This document shows, piece after piece, positions 21,641-32,245 of a stretch of DNA of 64,000 nucleotides. Position numbers and translations under genes: made by a program. Within the stretch, counting starts at the first letter, position 1, and every line of letters starts with the position of its first letter. The stretch covers positions 2,424,405 through 2,488,404 of the forward strand of contig NW_020312788.1 in assembly GCF_003265705.1 (NCBI RefSeq). Direction: 5' to 3'. Under the pieces are notes generated by a model, which had not been told where the DNA came from, ran no database searches, and saw only the letters and a program-made list of their open reading frames with translations. Source of the DNA: Callorhinus ursinus. Taxonomy: Eukaryota > Chordata > Mammalia > Carnivora > Otariidae.

Positions 21641-22915
21641 GCTACAAAAATGGATCTTATAGAATATTTTCCTATAAACAGCTCAAAAGCCCTTTGTAAA
21701 CCATACACATGCTGATAAACTATTATGATCTACTTCCAGGGCAAAGAAAAACAGCTTGTTCCCTGAATGCTGCTTAATACTGAGTTTGGTTTTTGGAAAG
21801 AGGATGCACATTATATATTCCTTTATTCAAATACAGGGTAAAGAACAGAGTTCCTGGCACTCACACTACCAGATCAAGTCTGACAGCCACTCTTCTTTTT
21901 CAACCTTGCCTAGGGTTACAGAGACAGATAATTTCATGCTGGATTTCAACAGCACATCCAAACAATTGGCTTTAGACACTGCGACCATTCATTTCATAAT
22001 CTCACATCTCCCCTAATGAAATTCCTATGAATATTGGTATTAAAGAATCTGCAAGAGGTAGATCTTTTTCAAAAACCAAATGCCACATTTTTCTAAAGGT
22101 TGCTGCAGAGTTTTTTTCCTTATGCATCAGAGAAAAAAAGGACATTTATGAGATGAAGTGTCTTTCTATGAACTCAATATTGAATTTTCCATTGTTGGTG
22201 CTCAGTCTCTCCTGGGAGGCTCTTAATTGAATCAGTCTTGAAAGGTTTTCATTGTGTTTTTCCTCAGGCCCTCTTACGGATTACAGAAGCATTCATAGTG
22301 AGTACAGCTCTAATGGAAGATGCTGTCACCCCATTACTCAGTCTGGTCTCTGTCACAATTGCTCATGCCTCTTAAGAGGCTGGCATGCTGTCAGGTCAAG
22401 GAGAGGTCAAGGTAGACAGACACAGGAAGCAATAGCTCTTCAGAGGGAACAGGAGAATCGTGGAAGACAGAAAGCAATGGTGCAGCCACCAATAATCCCC
22501 TTAGCACAAATTCTAGACTAATTCACCCAAGCATAGCGTCAGACCCATACATTTACCCACAAGGACTAGAGGCAAGGTAGCATAAGAGAATGATGGCTTC
22601 TGTGGGCAAGGCAAGGCGAGAGTAAAGGAGCTCATGGGGTGGGTCAGGTGCTAGTGGCATAGCCTTCATGCTGCCACCTGCACACCAGAGCTGTCTCTAC
22701 ACCATCTCAGTAGGAAAGCCTGGAAGGAAAATGCTAGCTATCAGGAGAGAATTCTCACCTCTAACAGACAAAATGCTGCTGCTGAATTACTTGTAATTTT
22801 CCCCGTTTTGTTTCAGATAGTCAGAATTTTGCTTGACTTAAGCCTTCTTCCCTCAAAGAATCCTTCTGGGCCTCAGTACCCTCATCTAGAGCCTGCTGTC
22901 TATTAATGTCTTCAT
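21641..22915. other. Unique sequence, no gene seen
   Basis: Short frames at 21756-22016 and 22252-22521 have no motif. A 'ggcctcagtaccctcatcta' piece near 22870 may be a MIR scrap. Confidence 0.35.
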
Positions 22916-22939
22916 CTACATATGAGCCAGCATTTTCAA

Positions 22940-23110
22940 ATAAGCTAGAAACAGTGCTATATAGTACTTTAAACCTTTCAAGGCCCTTTTACATGCATTC
23001 TCGTTGGATACACACAAAAACTCTTGGCCAAGGAAAGCTTTGTTATACTCACTTACAGTGGGGATAGCAAAAGTAGGGAGAAGAGTGGTGATGATTAAGC
23101 TCACTAAATC
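22940..23110 (+). repeat. MIR SINE, diverged
   Basis: 'gtactttaaacctttcaagg', 'cccttttacatgcattctcg' and 'aaactcttggccaagg' loosely follow the MIR core. The alignment is weak. Confidence 0.3.
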
Positions 23111-23400
23111 TCAGAATGAAAACTTGAACAGGATTCTTAATTGCCAGTCCAATATTATTTCCATGTTATCTCACTTAAGAGGCTTTTTTGAAAATCAGCC
23201 TCCAGAACTTTGGGAAAGAGCTTTCCAAGATCCTTGGCCGATGTAAGTTCAATGACACAATGTACTCATGCGTACACTCATACATTCATATACACTGCTT
23301 TGTCATTATTACCTGATTCAATTGGGAGTAATAGTTTTAGTAATTAAAAAAGTAGCTTAAAGAGGACAATAATTAAAATTATTCATATGTACCTTTAAGG

Positions 23401-23433
<33 letters not shown>

Positions 23434-23494
23434 ATAAAGGTTTTGTGTGTGTGTGTGTGTGTGCGTGCATATATATATATATATATATATATAT
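23401..23494. repeat. Compound (TA)n-(GT)n-(TA)n microsatellite
   Basis: An uninterrupted or near-uninterrupted TA run, a short 'aaggtttt' spacer, a GT run with 'gcgtgca', and a second TA run. The two TA tracts can base-pair with each other, so a hairpin or cruciform is possible. Confidence 0.95.
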
Positions 23495-23639
23495 GTCTTC
23501 ATTCAATAATTTTTTTGATGTAGGGCCAAGGGTTTTCCATTTGAACATGGGTTCACTGGTAGACCTTTCTTGCATTCACCATTCTTCAAATGCAATGTCT
23601 GCAATTTCCACTTTGGGCTTCTTTAAAATGGAAAACTTA

Positions 23640-23797
23640 GGGGTGCCTGGGTGGCTCAGCTGGTTAAGCATCTGACTCTTGATTACAGCTCAGGTCATGA
23701 TCTCAGGGTGGTGAGACTGGGCCCCGCATGGGGCTCCACACTCAGAGAAGAGTCTGCTTGAGATTCTCTCTCTCTCTTTCAAATAAATAAAAAAATC
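23640..23797 (+). mobile_element. Can-SINE
   Basis: It starts 'ggggtgcctgggtggctcag' and has the 'cagctcaggtcatgatctca' body, a CT run and an 'aataaataaaaaaatc' tail. A perfect 14-bp duplication 'taaaatggaaaact' flanks it at 23624-23637 and 23798-23811. The 'catgatctcagggtggtgag' variant marks an older subfamily than the copies at 15341 and 60151. Confidence 0.95.
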
Positions 23798-23811
23798 TAA
23801 AATGGAAAACT

Positions 23812-24269
23812 GAAAGCCACCTCAGAAGTAATCAGGGTGCGGAAGTCCTCTGGATTTTTAGGATCCGCCTCTCAGTCTTTTACAGTTCTCTCACCTATAC
23901 TTCATCCAAGAGCAATTTTTAGATACTTCTTACTTGTTACAATGCATTTAACTTAATTTTTATAGTTTCAGAAAAAAGCCATTATGTTTTTACACGTATA
24001 GTTAATATTTTATTATATTGAGTAGTAAAATCACACATTATAACTGGCACAAAGAGGTCTGCAGACAACCGTGTGACTCTTCCACTGGGAGAGGTTCTCT
24101 GGCGTTCGCTGGAGCGTGGGCGTCTCGCAAGCTATCTGGATGCCATGGGTATGCTTCCGTGGGGAAAAGAACAGTGTCTGTTCACTTAGAGGAGAGGGGC
24201 AGGCAAGTACAAAATGGCTGTGTTTCTGCTTTCTTTTCCTGGGAAGAAGTGCAGTTTGGCAGTAAGAAG
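23812..24269. other. Unique sequence, no gene seen
   Basis: The 110-codon plus frame 24018-24350 runs from unique sequence through a MIR into an L1 tail, so it is not a gene. Confidence 0.5.
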
Positions 24270-24545
24270 ACTGTCAGAGTTCTGGCTCGGACTCTGAGAG
24301 ATGTGGGGCAGTTTAACTTTTTTAAATTTTATTTTATAATGTTATGTTAATCACCATACATTACATCATTAGTTTTTGATGTAGTGTTTCATGATTCATT
24401 GTTTGCATATAACACCAAGCACTCCATTCAGTACATGCCCTCTTTAATACCCATCACCAGGCTAACCCAACCCCCTACCTCCGGCAGTTTAACTTTATCT
24501 GGGACTCAGTTTTCCCATTAGAAAATTAAGAGGATGGACATAGGT
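24270..24545 (+). repeat. MIR SINE interrupted by an L1
   Basis: The left part (24270-24320) has 'agagttctggctcggactct'. The right part (24483-24545) has 'tatctgggactcagttttcc' and 'cattagaaaattaagaggat'. Removing the L1 and one duplication restores the MIR order. Confidence 0.55.
24321..24482 (-). mobile_element. Young LINE-1 3' end, minus strand, inside a MIR
   Basis: Only the last part of the 3' UTR is present: read on the minus strand it includes 'gggttagcctggtgatgggt', 'ggagtgcttggtgttatatg', and ends 'gtatggtgattaacataaca' plus an A-rich tail. The 14-bp duplication 'ggcagtttaacttt' (24307-24320 and 24483-24496) is perfect. Confidence 0.95.
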
Positions 24546-24715
24546 AGTGGTTTCCTAGAGCACTGGGAATGAAAAGAATTCTTGGGCCTGGGCTCAGCCG
24601 AGTGGGAAATGAAGCCTTGATTGATTGGCAGTGTCTGCTATGGGTAGTTAAGGGAAGTGGCTGAACGTGCACACATCTTCCTGGAGCTAGATAATCATGA
24701 TCCCTGTCTAATGAA

Positions 24716-24795
24716 AAGGGCATGGGCTTCAGGTTTGCATTTGTGTTCCTGTGACCTTCAGCAAGTCAATTACTTCTATGAGCCTCAGGAAAGCT
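24716..24795 (+). repeat. MIR SINE, central part
   Basis: 'gcatgggcttcaggtttgca', 'ctgtgaccttcagcaagtca' and 'ttctatgagcctcagg' follow the MIR core (tgaccttgggcaagtcactt, gagcctcagtttcc). Confidence 0.65.
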
Positions 24796-25079
24796 GGAAA
24801 ACTCCTTGGAGACCTAAGATCGTTTGTTTCTAAATGCTATCCCTGGATTACCCTTCACCCCAGCCTAATCACATGTTCCTTAGTTTCCAATAGCACCCTG
24901 TATATCCTGTTTTCCTATTCACTGCATGGATATAAATTGTCCATCATATTACAATTCTATTGTAAGGATTGGGTTTATAAACTAAATTATACACTTTAAG
25001 GGTAAGAAGTGTATCTTATTTCTTAAACACTAACATAATACTTCGTACACAGTGTGATATCAAATAAACTGATAAAGAG

Positions 25080-25158
25080 AACCACTGTTGTGAGAATTAA
25101 GTACAGAGTGTTTAGCACAATGCAGGTAATAGGTGCTCACTAAATGCTAATTTCGCTT
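25080..25158 (+). repeat. MIR SINE, 3' end
   Basis: 'gttgtgagaattaagtacag', 'gtttagcacaatgcaggtaa' and 'taggtgctcactaaatgcta' match the MIR/L2 shared tail. Confidence 0.7.
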
Positions 25159-25282
25159 CCTTCCGAAATCCTACAATCCTGGGCGACAAAGTTCATGTGC
25201 ACAGAGACAATATTTCTTTTTCTCTTTTGTCCTTGTAGAACACTTCTGTTGTATATGCACTAGACACTTGAGAAATGCTTTA

Positions 25283-25619
25283 CTATTATCTTTTTTTTTT
25301 AACATATAATGTATTATTTGTTTCAGAGGTACAGGTCTGTGATTCAACACTCTTAGGGAAAAATGAGGGGGGAATTCGGAGGGGGAGACAAACCATGAGA
25401 GACTATGGACTCTGAGAAACAAACTGAGGGTTCTAGAGGGGAAGTGGGTGCGGGGATGGGTTAGCCTGGTGGTGGGTATTAAACAGAGCATGTACTGAAT
25501 GGAGCACTGGGTGTTATACGCAAACAATGAATCATGGAACACTACATCAAAAACTAATGATGTAATGTATGGTGATTAACATAACATAGTAAAATTTAAA
25601 AAAATATAAATATAAAAAA
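25283..25619 (+). mobile_element. Young LINE-1 with 5' inversion (twin-priming type)
   Basis: Bases 25291-25354 are the reverse complement of the end of 3' UTR part 1 plus the internal A-run (T-run here, then 'aacatataatgtattatttg'). From about 25355 the forward part 2 follows ('gggaaaaatgaggggggaat') to 'gtatggtgattaacataaca' and an A-rich tail. 'agaaatgcttta' flanks the insertion at 25271-25282 and 25620-25631. Eight bases (25283-25290) next to the left duplication are unexplained filler. Confidence 0.9.
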
Positions 25620-25864
25620 AGAAATGCTTTAGAAAAAGCTTGGAATTAAAGTGTTAAGGCATTATTTGAGCTTTCTTCTGGCCCCACATAAAATGTTAAT
25701 AGAATATAGATGTCTGGCTAGATCTCTGGTTTCAAAGTACGGTATGAAGATGATTTTAGGTGTGAGATGAATATTTATTAGTTACGTATTTATGTGAACA
25801 TCTATTTTATAAAATATAATCCTTTTTAAAAATTTTTCAATAGTGATACGAGATATAATAATTC

Positions 25865-26029
25865 TTTTTTTTTTTAAGATTTATTTATTTGAGAGAGAGC
25901 CAACACACAAGTGGCGGAGGGCAGAGGGAGAGGGAGAGACTCTCTAGCAGACTCCCTGCTGAGCCCAGAGCTTGATGGAGCTGAAATCAAGAGTTGGATG
26001 CTTAACTGACTGATCTACCCAGGCTCCTC
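25865..26029 (-). mobile_element. Can-SINE
   Basis: The minus-strand head is 'gaggagcctgggtagatcag' and the body is shortened: it lacks most of the 'catgatcccagggtcc' segment. A T-run and GA-run mark its tail. Near-identical 17-bp duplications, 'agatataataattcttt' and 'agatacaataattcttt' (25851-25867, 26030-26046), flank it. Confidence 0.9.
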
Positions 26030-26433
26030 AAGATACAATAATTCTTTCAAAATAAACTGTAAGTAAAAAAACTGAGTCTGCTAAAGAAAACAAGCAGGCA
26101 AATAATAATAGTATGTGGTTCTGGCACAAATCATAGTCTGTCAATAGTGAAGGTTTAGGAAACATATAACTAGCTAAAAGCATGAAATTTTATAGTTAAA
26201 CTGAACTTTGCCTTTCCTCAGTTGTAGGGAGAAAAATTCTCAAGTTTCAGTTTTCTGTAAACATTTGTCATTTACTAAAGTGAAAATTAAAGGAATATAC
26301 AAGAGAACTTAATCATGCTTAATTTGACATACCCTAGGCATGTGTACTGGGGGTTATAATTCTCTGTTGTCTATGTATTACAAAGCCATTTTCTGCTAGG
26401 AAAATCATTCAGAATTGGAATGACAGCATTTTA

Positions 26434-26650
26434 TTTTTATTATTTTTTAAAATCTTTTTTTTTTAAAGATTTTATTTATTTATTTGACAGAGAGAGACAC
26501 AGCAAGAGAGGGAACACAAGCAGGGGGGAGTGGGAGAGGGAGAATCAGGCTTCCTGCCGAGCAGGGAGCCCAATGTGGGACTTGATCCCAGGACCCTGGG
26601 ACCATGGCCTGAGCCAAAGGCAGACACTTAAATGAGCCACCCAGGCACCC
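26434..26650 (-). mobile_element. Can-SINE
   Basis: The minus-strand head is 'agggtgcctgggtggctcat', the body carries 'ggccatggtcccagggtcct', and the tail is the T-rich 26434-26484. A perfect 18-bp duplication, 'tggaatgacagcatttta', flanks it (26416-26433 and 26651-26668). Confidence 0.95.
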
Positions 26651-26668
26651 TGGAATGACAGCATTTTA

Positions 26669-26750
26669 AAGATGATAAAAATCTCATGGTGTTCTATAAA
26701 ACATCATTGTTTCTAGGTCTTCATCTTCTAAACAATTTTGAGAACCACTG
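26669..26750. repeat. Possible hAT transposon terminus
   Basis: The stretch ends 'attttgagaaccactg', the reverse complement of the common hAT-Charlie start CAGTGGTTCTCAA. Its inner sequence was not assigned. Eight bases (26751-26758) separate it from the MER5A start. Confidence 0.4.
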
Positions 26751-26758
26751 AGTTAAAA

Positions 26759-27023
26759 CAGTGGTTGTCAACTGGGGCTGATTTTGTCCCCAGGAGATAA
26801 CTGGCCATGTCTAGAGACATTTTTGGTTGTCATAACTAACTGTGTGTGCGTGTGTGCGTGCGTGTGCACGTGCGTGTGCACGTGCACACGTACATGCTAC
26901 TGGCATCTAATGGATGGAGGCCAAGGATACTGCTCAACACCGCATCATGAACAGGACAGTCTTCCACAACAAAGAGATTACCTGGCCCAGATGTCAGTAG
27001 TGCTGAAGTTAAGAAACCCTGTT
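26759..27023 (+). repeat. MER5A hAT-Charlie MITE with an internal microsatellite
   Basis: It starts 'cagtggttgtcaactggggc', then 'gattttgtccccaggagata', 'gagacatttttggttgtcat', 'gctactggcatctaatggat', 'aacaaagagattacctggcc' and ends 'gttaagaaaccctg'. This is the MER5A order end to end. It is lengthened by a GT/GC tract at 26840-26893. Confidence 0.9.
26840..26893. repeat. (GT)n/(GC)n alternating purine-pyrimidine microsatellite
   Basis: Alternating 'gtgtgcgtgcgtgtgcacgt' sequence of about 54 bp inside the MER5A. Such tracts can adopt Z-DNA. It creates a short antisense Thr/Cys/Arg repeat frame (26836-27069) that is not a gene. Confidence 0.9.
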
Positions 27024-30000
27024 GCAGAGTTACGTTTGTGAATGACTTATGAATATCTTGATCTAACACCCATGAGTGAATGTCTAAAATGGTTTTGATG
27101 AAAGTTTTAAATACCTACTTCCAGATTTATTTTCAGAAAGCAATGGGGAGGAAAAGACCTGACAGAATTTTAACACACATCCACCTCTCCATTTTTAAAA
27201 CCTCTCCATTTAGTTTTTGAGAATAAGTGGGTTGGAAAAGCATCTAAATCATCATGGTATAAATGCCTACCTTCAGTTTATAGGTCAGCTCAAGATATCA
27301 TCTTCGTTGTTCCAAGTGTTTTCCAGTTTTCATGGCAAAGAGCCTCCATACTTATGAAAAAAGTCTCCTCACTGATGATGTTGGCATCCATGTGGGTGGG
27401 AGGGAGGGGTAAGTCTGCAACCCTAGTCTATATCCTCAACAGCCCCCTGGTGCCATCTTGGGCATCTTATAGAGAGTGAACACATTCTCACCTTGCTTTA
27501 TGATATACTGGGTGATGGTAAGCTATCAGCAGGAAATCAATTTATTTAGCCTTCCTACGTCTCCCTTCCTTTCCTTCTGAGCTCTGTCAGCCTAGAAAAA
27601 ATATTTCTTAAGTGCAACTGATGACAAGGTCTCACTAGTATTTCATACTCTATGCCCAGAAACAATTTTGGTTCAGGATCAAATCTTAGAGGCCTGAATC
27701 AGTCTGATTATAGATGTGTTCGTTCACATTTGATCTAAATAGAAGAAACAGATTAGGGTATCACCTCCATCTTATCTCCAACACACATAAAGAGCAGACC
27801 CTCTTTGTATAAACTTTCAGGAAACAGAAATGACTGAGGTGGGTATAATAATTTATAGGCCTAAATCTACCATACCCTCAATTGAGTTAGCTACTGATTT
27901 TATATACTTTTTTGCAGGGGTGGGGGAGAAATTCGTTAAAAACATTAGATAACATTGAGTTGCATTAACATTGAGAGCTGTGAATAAGCCAGGCACAGAG
28001 CTGAATAGTCCTGTATTGACTGAATAATCAAAGAGCTACACTGTTCCAACGAGGAGGGGTGAAATGTAAGGATCAGTCTTGCCAACCCAAAGAACACATA
28101 CCCGTTAAAGAACTGGTCAGTTTGAGCATAATGAACGTGCTTAAATACTTTGATCCATGGTTGGCTGATTTTTAAATCATAAGGCCTAATTTTTTTTTTT
28201 TTTGGAAGATTTTTCTGCTTTATACTTAAGGAGCTGAAATTCTACAGCGTCATTTGCCAGGATACTGATTATGTATAAGTGGGAGATTTTTTTTATCAAC
28301 AATAAATGTCTTATACTGTGAAAATAGCAGCTTGACTCCCACATTCATTTAGCAGCAGGAGGCATAAAATGGATTGGCCCTTTTGAATTATTCCAGAAAT
28401 GTGCTCCAAATGCATATAGATAGATCACTAAATATAAAGCTAATTGCTTCTTTGTTTTGTTTTATCCTACTGCTAAGCAACTTTTTAAACCAAACTGTTT
28501 GATAAAGGATGGGCTCTTTACCATCACTGTTCTTCAGAATAAAATTAAGTTTATAAGAAAGCAAAGCAACGTGTGTTCTCAAAATACAATCTGATGAACC
28601 CTGTTGACGACTGAAACTTATAAATGACAGACTGCCAAACACTGCCATTTTGATGTGTGTGGGTCTTTTGTTCTTAAAGGAGTTGTTCATTTGAATGCCT
28701 CAGTATTTATAGTGGTATCAGTTAAAGCAAGGAGGTGGGCCATTCAGATCTCCCTTTAAGAGAGAAATTCCATCAGCCGTGAGGAGTGCAGTTAACAGCC
28801 TCCAGCAGCAGTGCCTTCAGAATCTGCCCCAGTGTTTGTGCTGAGGCCTGGGAGCTCTCTCTCAGCCAAGGGCTGACCATGCAGGGGCCTTAGGGGTTGC
28901 ACATTTCTTCCCTACCCAGGACTCCTCTCACAGGGAATCAATGCTCTGGAGCTCTCTGTTGGTCAGACCAAGGCTGTCAGATGTACGACACTGCTGGAAG
29001 TTCCTCCTGCCCCACTTGTGCTAGGTTCTCTTTCTCTTTGATAGGCATAACCACCTAATAGACCTCTGGCACTCCGAACTCCATCTCAGTACCTGCCTCT
29101 CAGGGGACCCAACTGACACACATCATTTAGATGTTGCTACCAAAATGGGAAGAGGGAAAACTTCTATGCTACACTTTGAGCCAATGGTCAGTGAGCTATA
29201 AACACTTCTTGGAAACCTTGACTATCAACACTAACAACTCAGTTTGTATATTGTTTTGTGATTGCCCAAAATGGTGTATCTGTTCTGAATGGGCAGTAGC
29301 AAAATCCCCTTGGTGTTCCAAGCCAGTAACTATAACCATCTCCTGGAACCCTTAGAGTTAATTCTCACACGGCTAGTAAGAATCCCAAAAGAGGATTAGC
29401 TTTATTCTCTGTCAGGCAATGTAGAAATTGGTTAGAAAAAGACTTTCATCTAACAGCAAGATGGGCTGCCTTGAAAGATATTAACTGCCACTTCCCCATG
29501 AGATTTGGGGGATTAAGCTGATTAAAGGAAAAGCTCTTACAGGAAAGTGGATCAATGTAAACTCACTAATTTGAACCAATTGGTTACTTTCAAATAATGT
29601 TTTTCAGTTGTTCTGCCTCTGTGGACAGGAAAGCATGCATCTCTTGCATCTGGGTTAAACATTCTACTTTAAAGTATTTCCCCACTCCAAGCACTTCTCT
29701 GCCTGCCGAGGAAAGAATGGAATCTGTTAAGCCCTTTCCAATAGGAGGAAGATGGAAGGACTGCTGTTTCCTTCTGTGATAAACAATGTGAAAACATAAG
29801 GTAAACTCAGAAAGGAAAACAAAACAAAAAAAAATTAACACCATGAAGAAAATACAAAAGCCTGAAATACTGGATTCTTTCCTTTTACTTGGTCCATCCT
29901 GAGAATCTCTGAACTTCCTCCACAGGTTGAATCTCATGGCCAGTCACGTCAGCTTGAGTCCATGACCCAATACACAAGCTCCCTTTACCCCTTGGCTGGA

Positions 30001-30175
30001 GGCTGGCCATTGATGCTGTAACAATCCCCACCTGTTCTACCCCCACTCTTTTGCTTGCTTTGTTCTAGTCCCAGGTTATACAAACAGGATTTAGAAAGTC
30101 AGAGAAACACTATACCTACTTTACATTCTGAGGTCCTCCTATTCAAAGGCACACTGCCAACAAGAAAGGGCCATT
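27024..30175. other. 3.1 kb largely unique DNA; candidate conserved non-coding region
   Basis: No young repeat lies here. 28100-28760 is AT-rich, complex and free of recognised repeats, the texture typical of conserved regulatory DNA, but this cannot be tested here. 28990-29110 ('ctctggcactccgaactcca', 'gacccaactgacacac') resembles an old LTR- or LINE-type repeat I cannot name. No exon was recognised. Confidence 0.4.
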
Positions 30176-30188
30176 TAAAGTGAATCCA

Positions 30189-30782
30189 ACAAACAATCAA
30201 CAAAACTAAAAGGCAACCTTTGGAATGGGAAAAGATATTTGCAAATGACATATCTGATGATAAAGGGTTAGTATCCAAAATCTATAAAGAATTCATCAAA
30301 CTCAACACCCAAATAATCCAGTTAAGAAATGGACAGAAGACATGAATAGACATCTTTCCAAAGAAGGTATCCAGATGGCTAACAGACACATGAAAAGATG
30401 CTCAACATCACTCATCATCAGGGAGATATAAATCAAAACCACAATGAGATACCACCTCACACCTGTCAAAAGGGCTAAAATTAACACGGGAAACAACATG
30501 TTGGCAAGGATGTGGAGAAAGGGGAACGCTCTTACACCATTGGTGGGAATGCAAACTGGTACAGCTACTCTGAAAAACAGTATGGAGGTTCCTCAAAAAG
30601 CTAAAAATAGAACTACCTTATGATACAGCAATTGCACTATTAGATATTTACCCAAAGGATACAAAAATACTGATTCAAGGGGATATATGCACCCTGATGT
30701 TTATAGCAGCATTATCAACAATAACCACATTACAGAAAGAGCCCAAATGTACACTGTCCAATGAATGGATAAAAAAGTTGTG

Positions 30783-30820
<38 letters not shown>

Positions 30821-30955
30821 GAATATTAGCCATCAGAAAGAATGAAATCTTGCTTTTTGCAATGACATGGATAGAGCTAGAGTGTATTATGCTAAGTGAA
30901 AGATGCCAGTCAGGGAAAGACAGATACCATATGATTTCATTCACATGCGGAATTT
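30189..30955 (+). pseudogene. LINE-1 ORF2 3' third, frame-broken
   Basis: Nucleotide-level match to the end of L1 ORF2 (reverse-transcriptase-distal and C-terminal part). Stops and indels prevent one continuous frame, and a CA microsatellite (30786-30814) interrupts the last part. No product is expected. Confidence 0.8.
30786..30814. repeat. (CA)n microsatellite inside L1
   Basis: About 14 CA units sit where other L1 copies read 'gtggtatatatacacaatgg'. The repeat grew from the 'tatacaca' seed in ORF2. Confidence 0.9.
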
Positions 30956-31232
30956 AAGAAATGAAACAGATGAACATGGGGCAAAAAAAAAAAGAGCTAA
31001 GTGAACCATAAAACAGACTCAACTATAGAGAATAAACTGAAGGTTGTTGGGGGGGGATGTGGGGGGACTGCGTTAAATGGGGATTAAGGAAGGCACTTGT
31101 GATGAGCACTGGGTATTGTACGTAAGTGATAAATCACAAAAGTCTACTCAAACTAATATTACACTATATGTTAACTAAAACTTAAATAAAAATTTTAAAA
31201 AGGAAAAAAATTTAAAAAATAAAGTGAATCCA

Positions 31233-32001
31233 CTTAAAATGGAATGTAAATTTCATAGCAAATAGGTCAACCAAGATTTTACTTTGAGAAATGAAGTAAA
31301 ATTCATGAAAATAAAATCTATTTTATTTTCTATTTAATCAAATTCAGGTTATAAGTGAAACTATGTTCTAATTCTTAGAACTGAAAATGAATGAGGTGTT
31401 GATTGGGAGTGTTGTATAATTTTCTCCAAAACTGCATGGTAGTAGTATATGAGCATTTTACAGAAAATGCACAATTATTTGAGGGCTTCAGCATTTCCCC
31501 AAGGGTCTCTCACATTCCTTTGAAATTCCTCTCTTTCCTTTTTGAAGCACCTATCATGTCACCATCTCTGCTGATTTTCCTTTTTCCAATTGTTAAAAGG
31601 TCTTACCAACTCCTCTTTGGCAATGGTTTTGGCATGTTTTGAGAAGAGCTCTGACATCACTTTCATTGGCCTCATGAAATCTTGCATATTGTATTTCATG
31701 TACAATTTCACTTGGCAACTGACTTGCATTGGTCTGGTACTCTTTTATCACACTAGTTTGGTGAGGAAGGCACTAATGGCATGAGACAGGAATATTTGAG
31801 AAGGCACTAATTTTTTAATTGGTTCATTCATTACTAAATGATTTCTTGTCATGATGAACTCATCTTTCTTCTTATAACCCCCAAACTGCTGGAAGCCAGT
31901 TAATAAAATCCCAGGTAGTCAGAACCTTTGGTACTTAACTTCAGTTGGTCCTTAAAGATGCTGTACATTCTTTCAGACCTATGTTTTAAATTGGAAAATC
32001 T
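31233..32001. other. Unique sequence, no gene seen
   Basis: No repeat recognised. Two plus-strand frames (31403-31642, 31590-31784) overlap in different phases and have no motif. Confidence 0.4.
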
Positions 32002-32116
32002 TTATCAATAAGTAATCTGAAGCCTAGAGATACTGAGTCATCCCAAGGTCCGTGGCAGAGCCAAGGCTAAAGCCAAAGTTAGCCTGGTCCACGGCTTTAT
32101 TCTTCAGACTGCCTTA
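32002..32116 (+). repeat. MIR SINE, 3' half
   Basis: 'gaagcctagagatactgagt', 'catcccaaggtccgtggcag' and 'agccaaggctaaagcc' follow the MIR order. Confidence 0.55.
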
Positions 32117-32194
32117 TTGATCCCCTGTGTAAAATGAATTAAAGCAGAGAACACTAGGAGAGAAAATAGAAAATATATTTCTGTTCTTGCCCAT

Positions 32195-32245
32195 GATGAA
32201 AATTCACTGTGGCCCTGGGCAAGTCACTTAACTTTTCTGGCTTTC
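32195..32245 (+). repeat. MIR SINE core
   Basis: 'ctgtggccctgggcaagtca' and 'cttaacttttctggctttca' match the most conserved MIR core. Confidence 0.75.

Larger units (their letters stand above)
30189..31219 (+). mobile_element. Older carnivoran LINE-1, about 1 kb, 5'-truncated
   Basis: It carries ORF2 3' sequence ('aggcaacctttggaatggga', 'caaagaaggtatccagatgg', 'gataccacctcacacctgtc', 'gatgtttatagcagcattat'), then a 3' UTR with an A-run near 30983, 'agtgaaccataaaacagact', a G-run and 'gatgagcactgggtattgta', ending 'aacttaaataaaaatttt'. The 13-bp 'taaagtgaatcca' flanks it (30176-30188, 31220-31232). ORF2 frames are broken. Its tail resembles part 2 of the younger L1 3' UTR. Confidence 0.9.

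Noticed and set aside
23401..23494. Possible CRISPR-like or regulatory repeat array
   Set aside because: It is a simple dinucleotide microsatellite with no spacer-repeat organisation.
25171..25542. 123-codon minus-strand open frame
   Set aside because: It is antisense to a LINE-1 3' UTR and crosses the inversion joint, so it cannot be an inherited gene.
26836..27069. Thr/Cys/Arg-rich repeat protein frame
   Set aside because: It is the translation of the GT/GC microsatellite inside a MER5A element.
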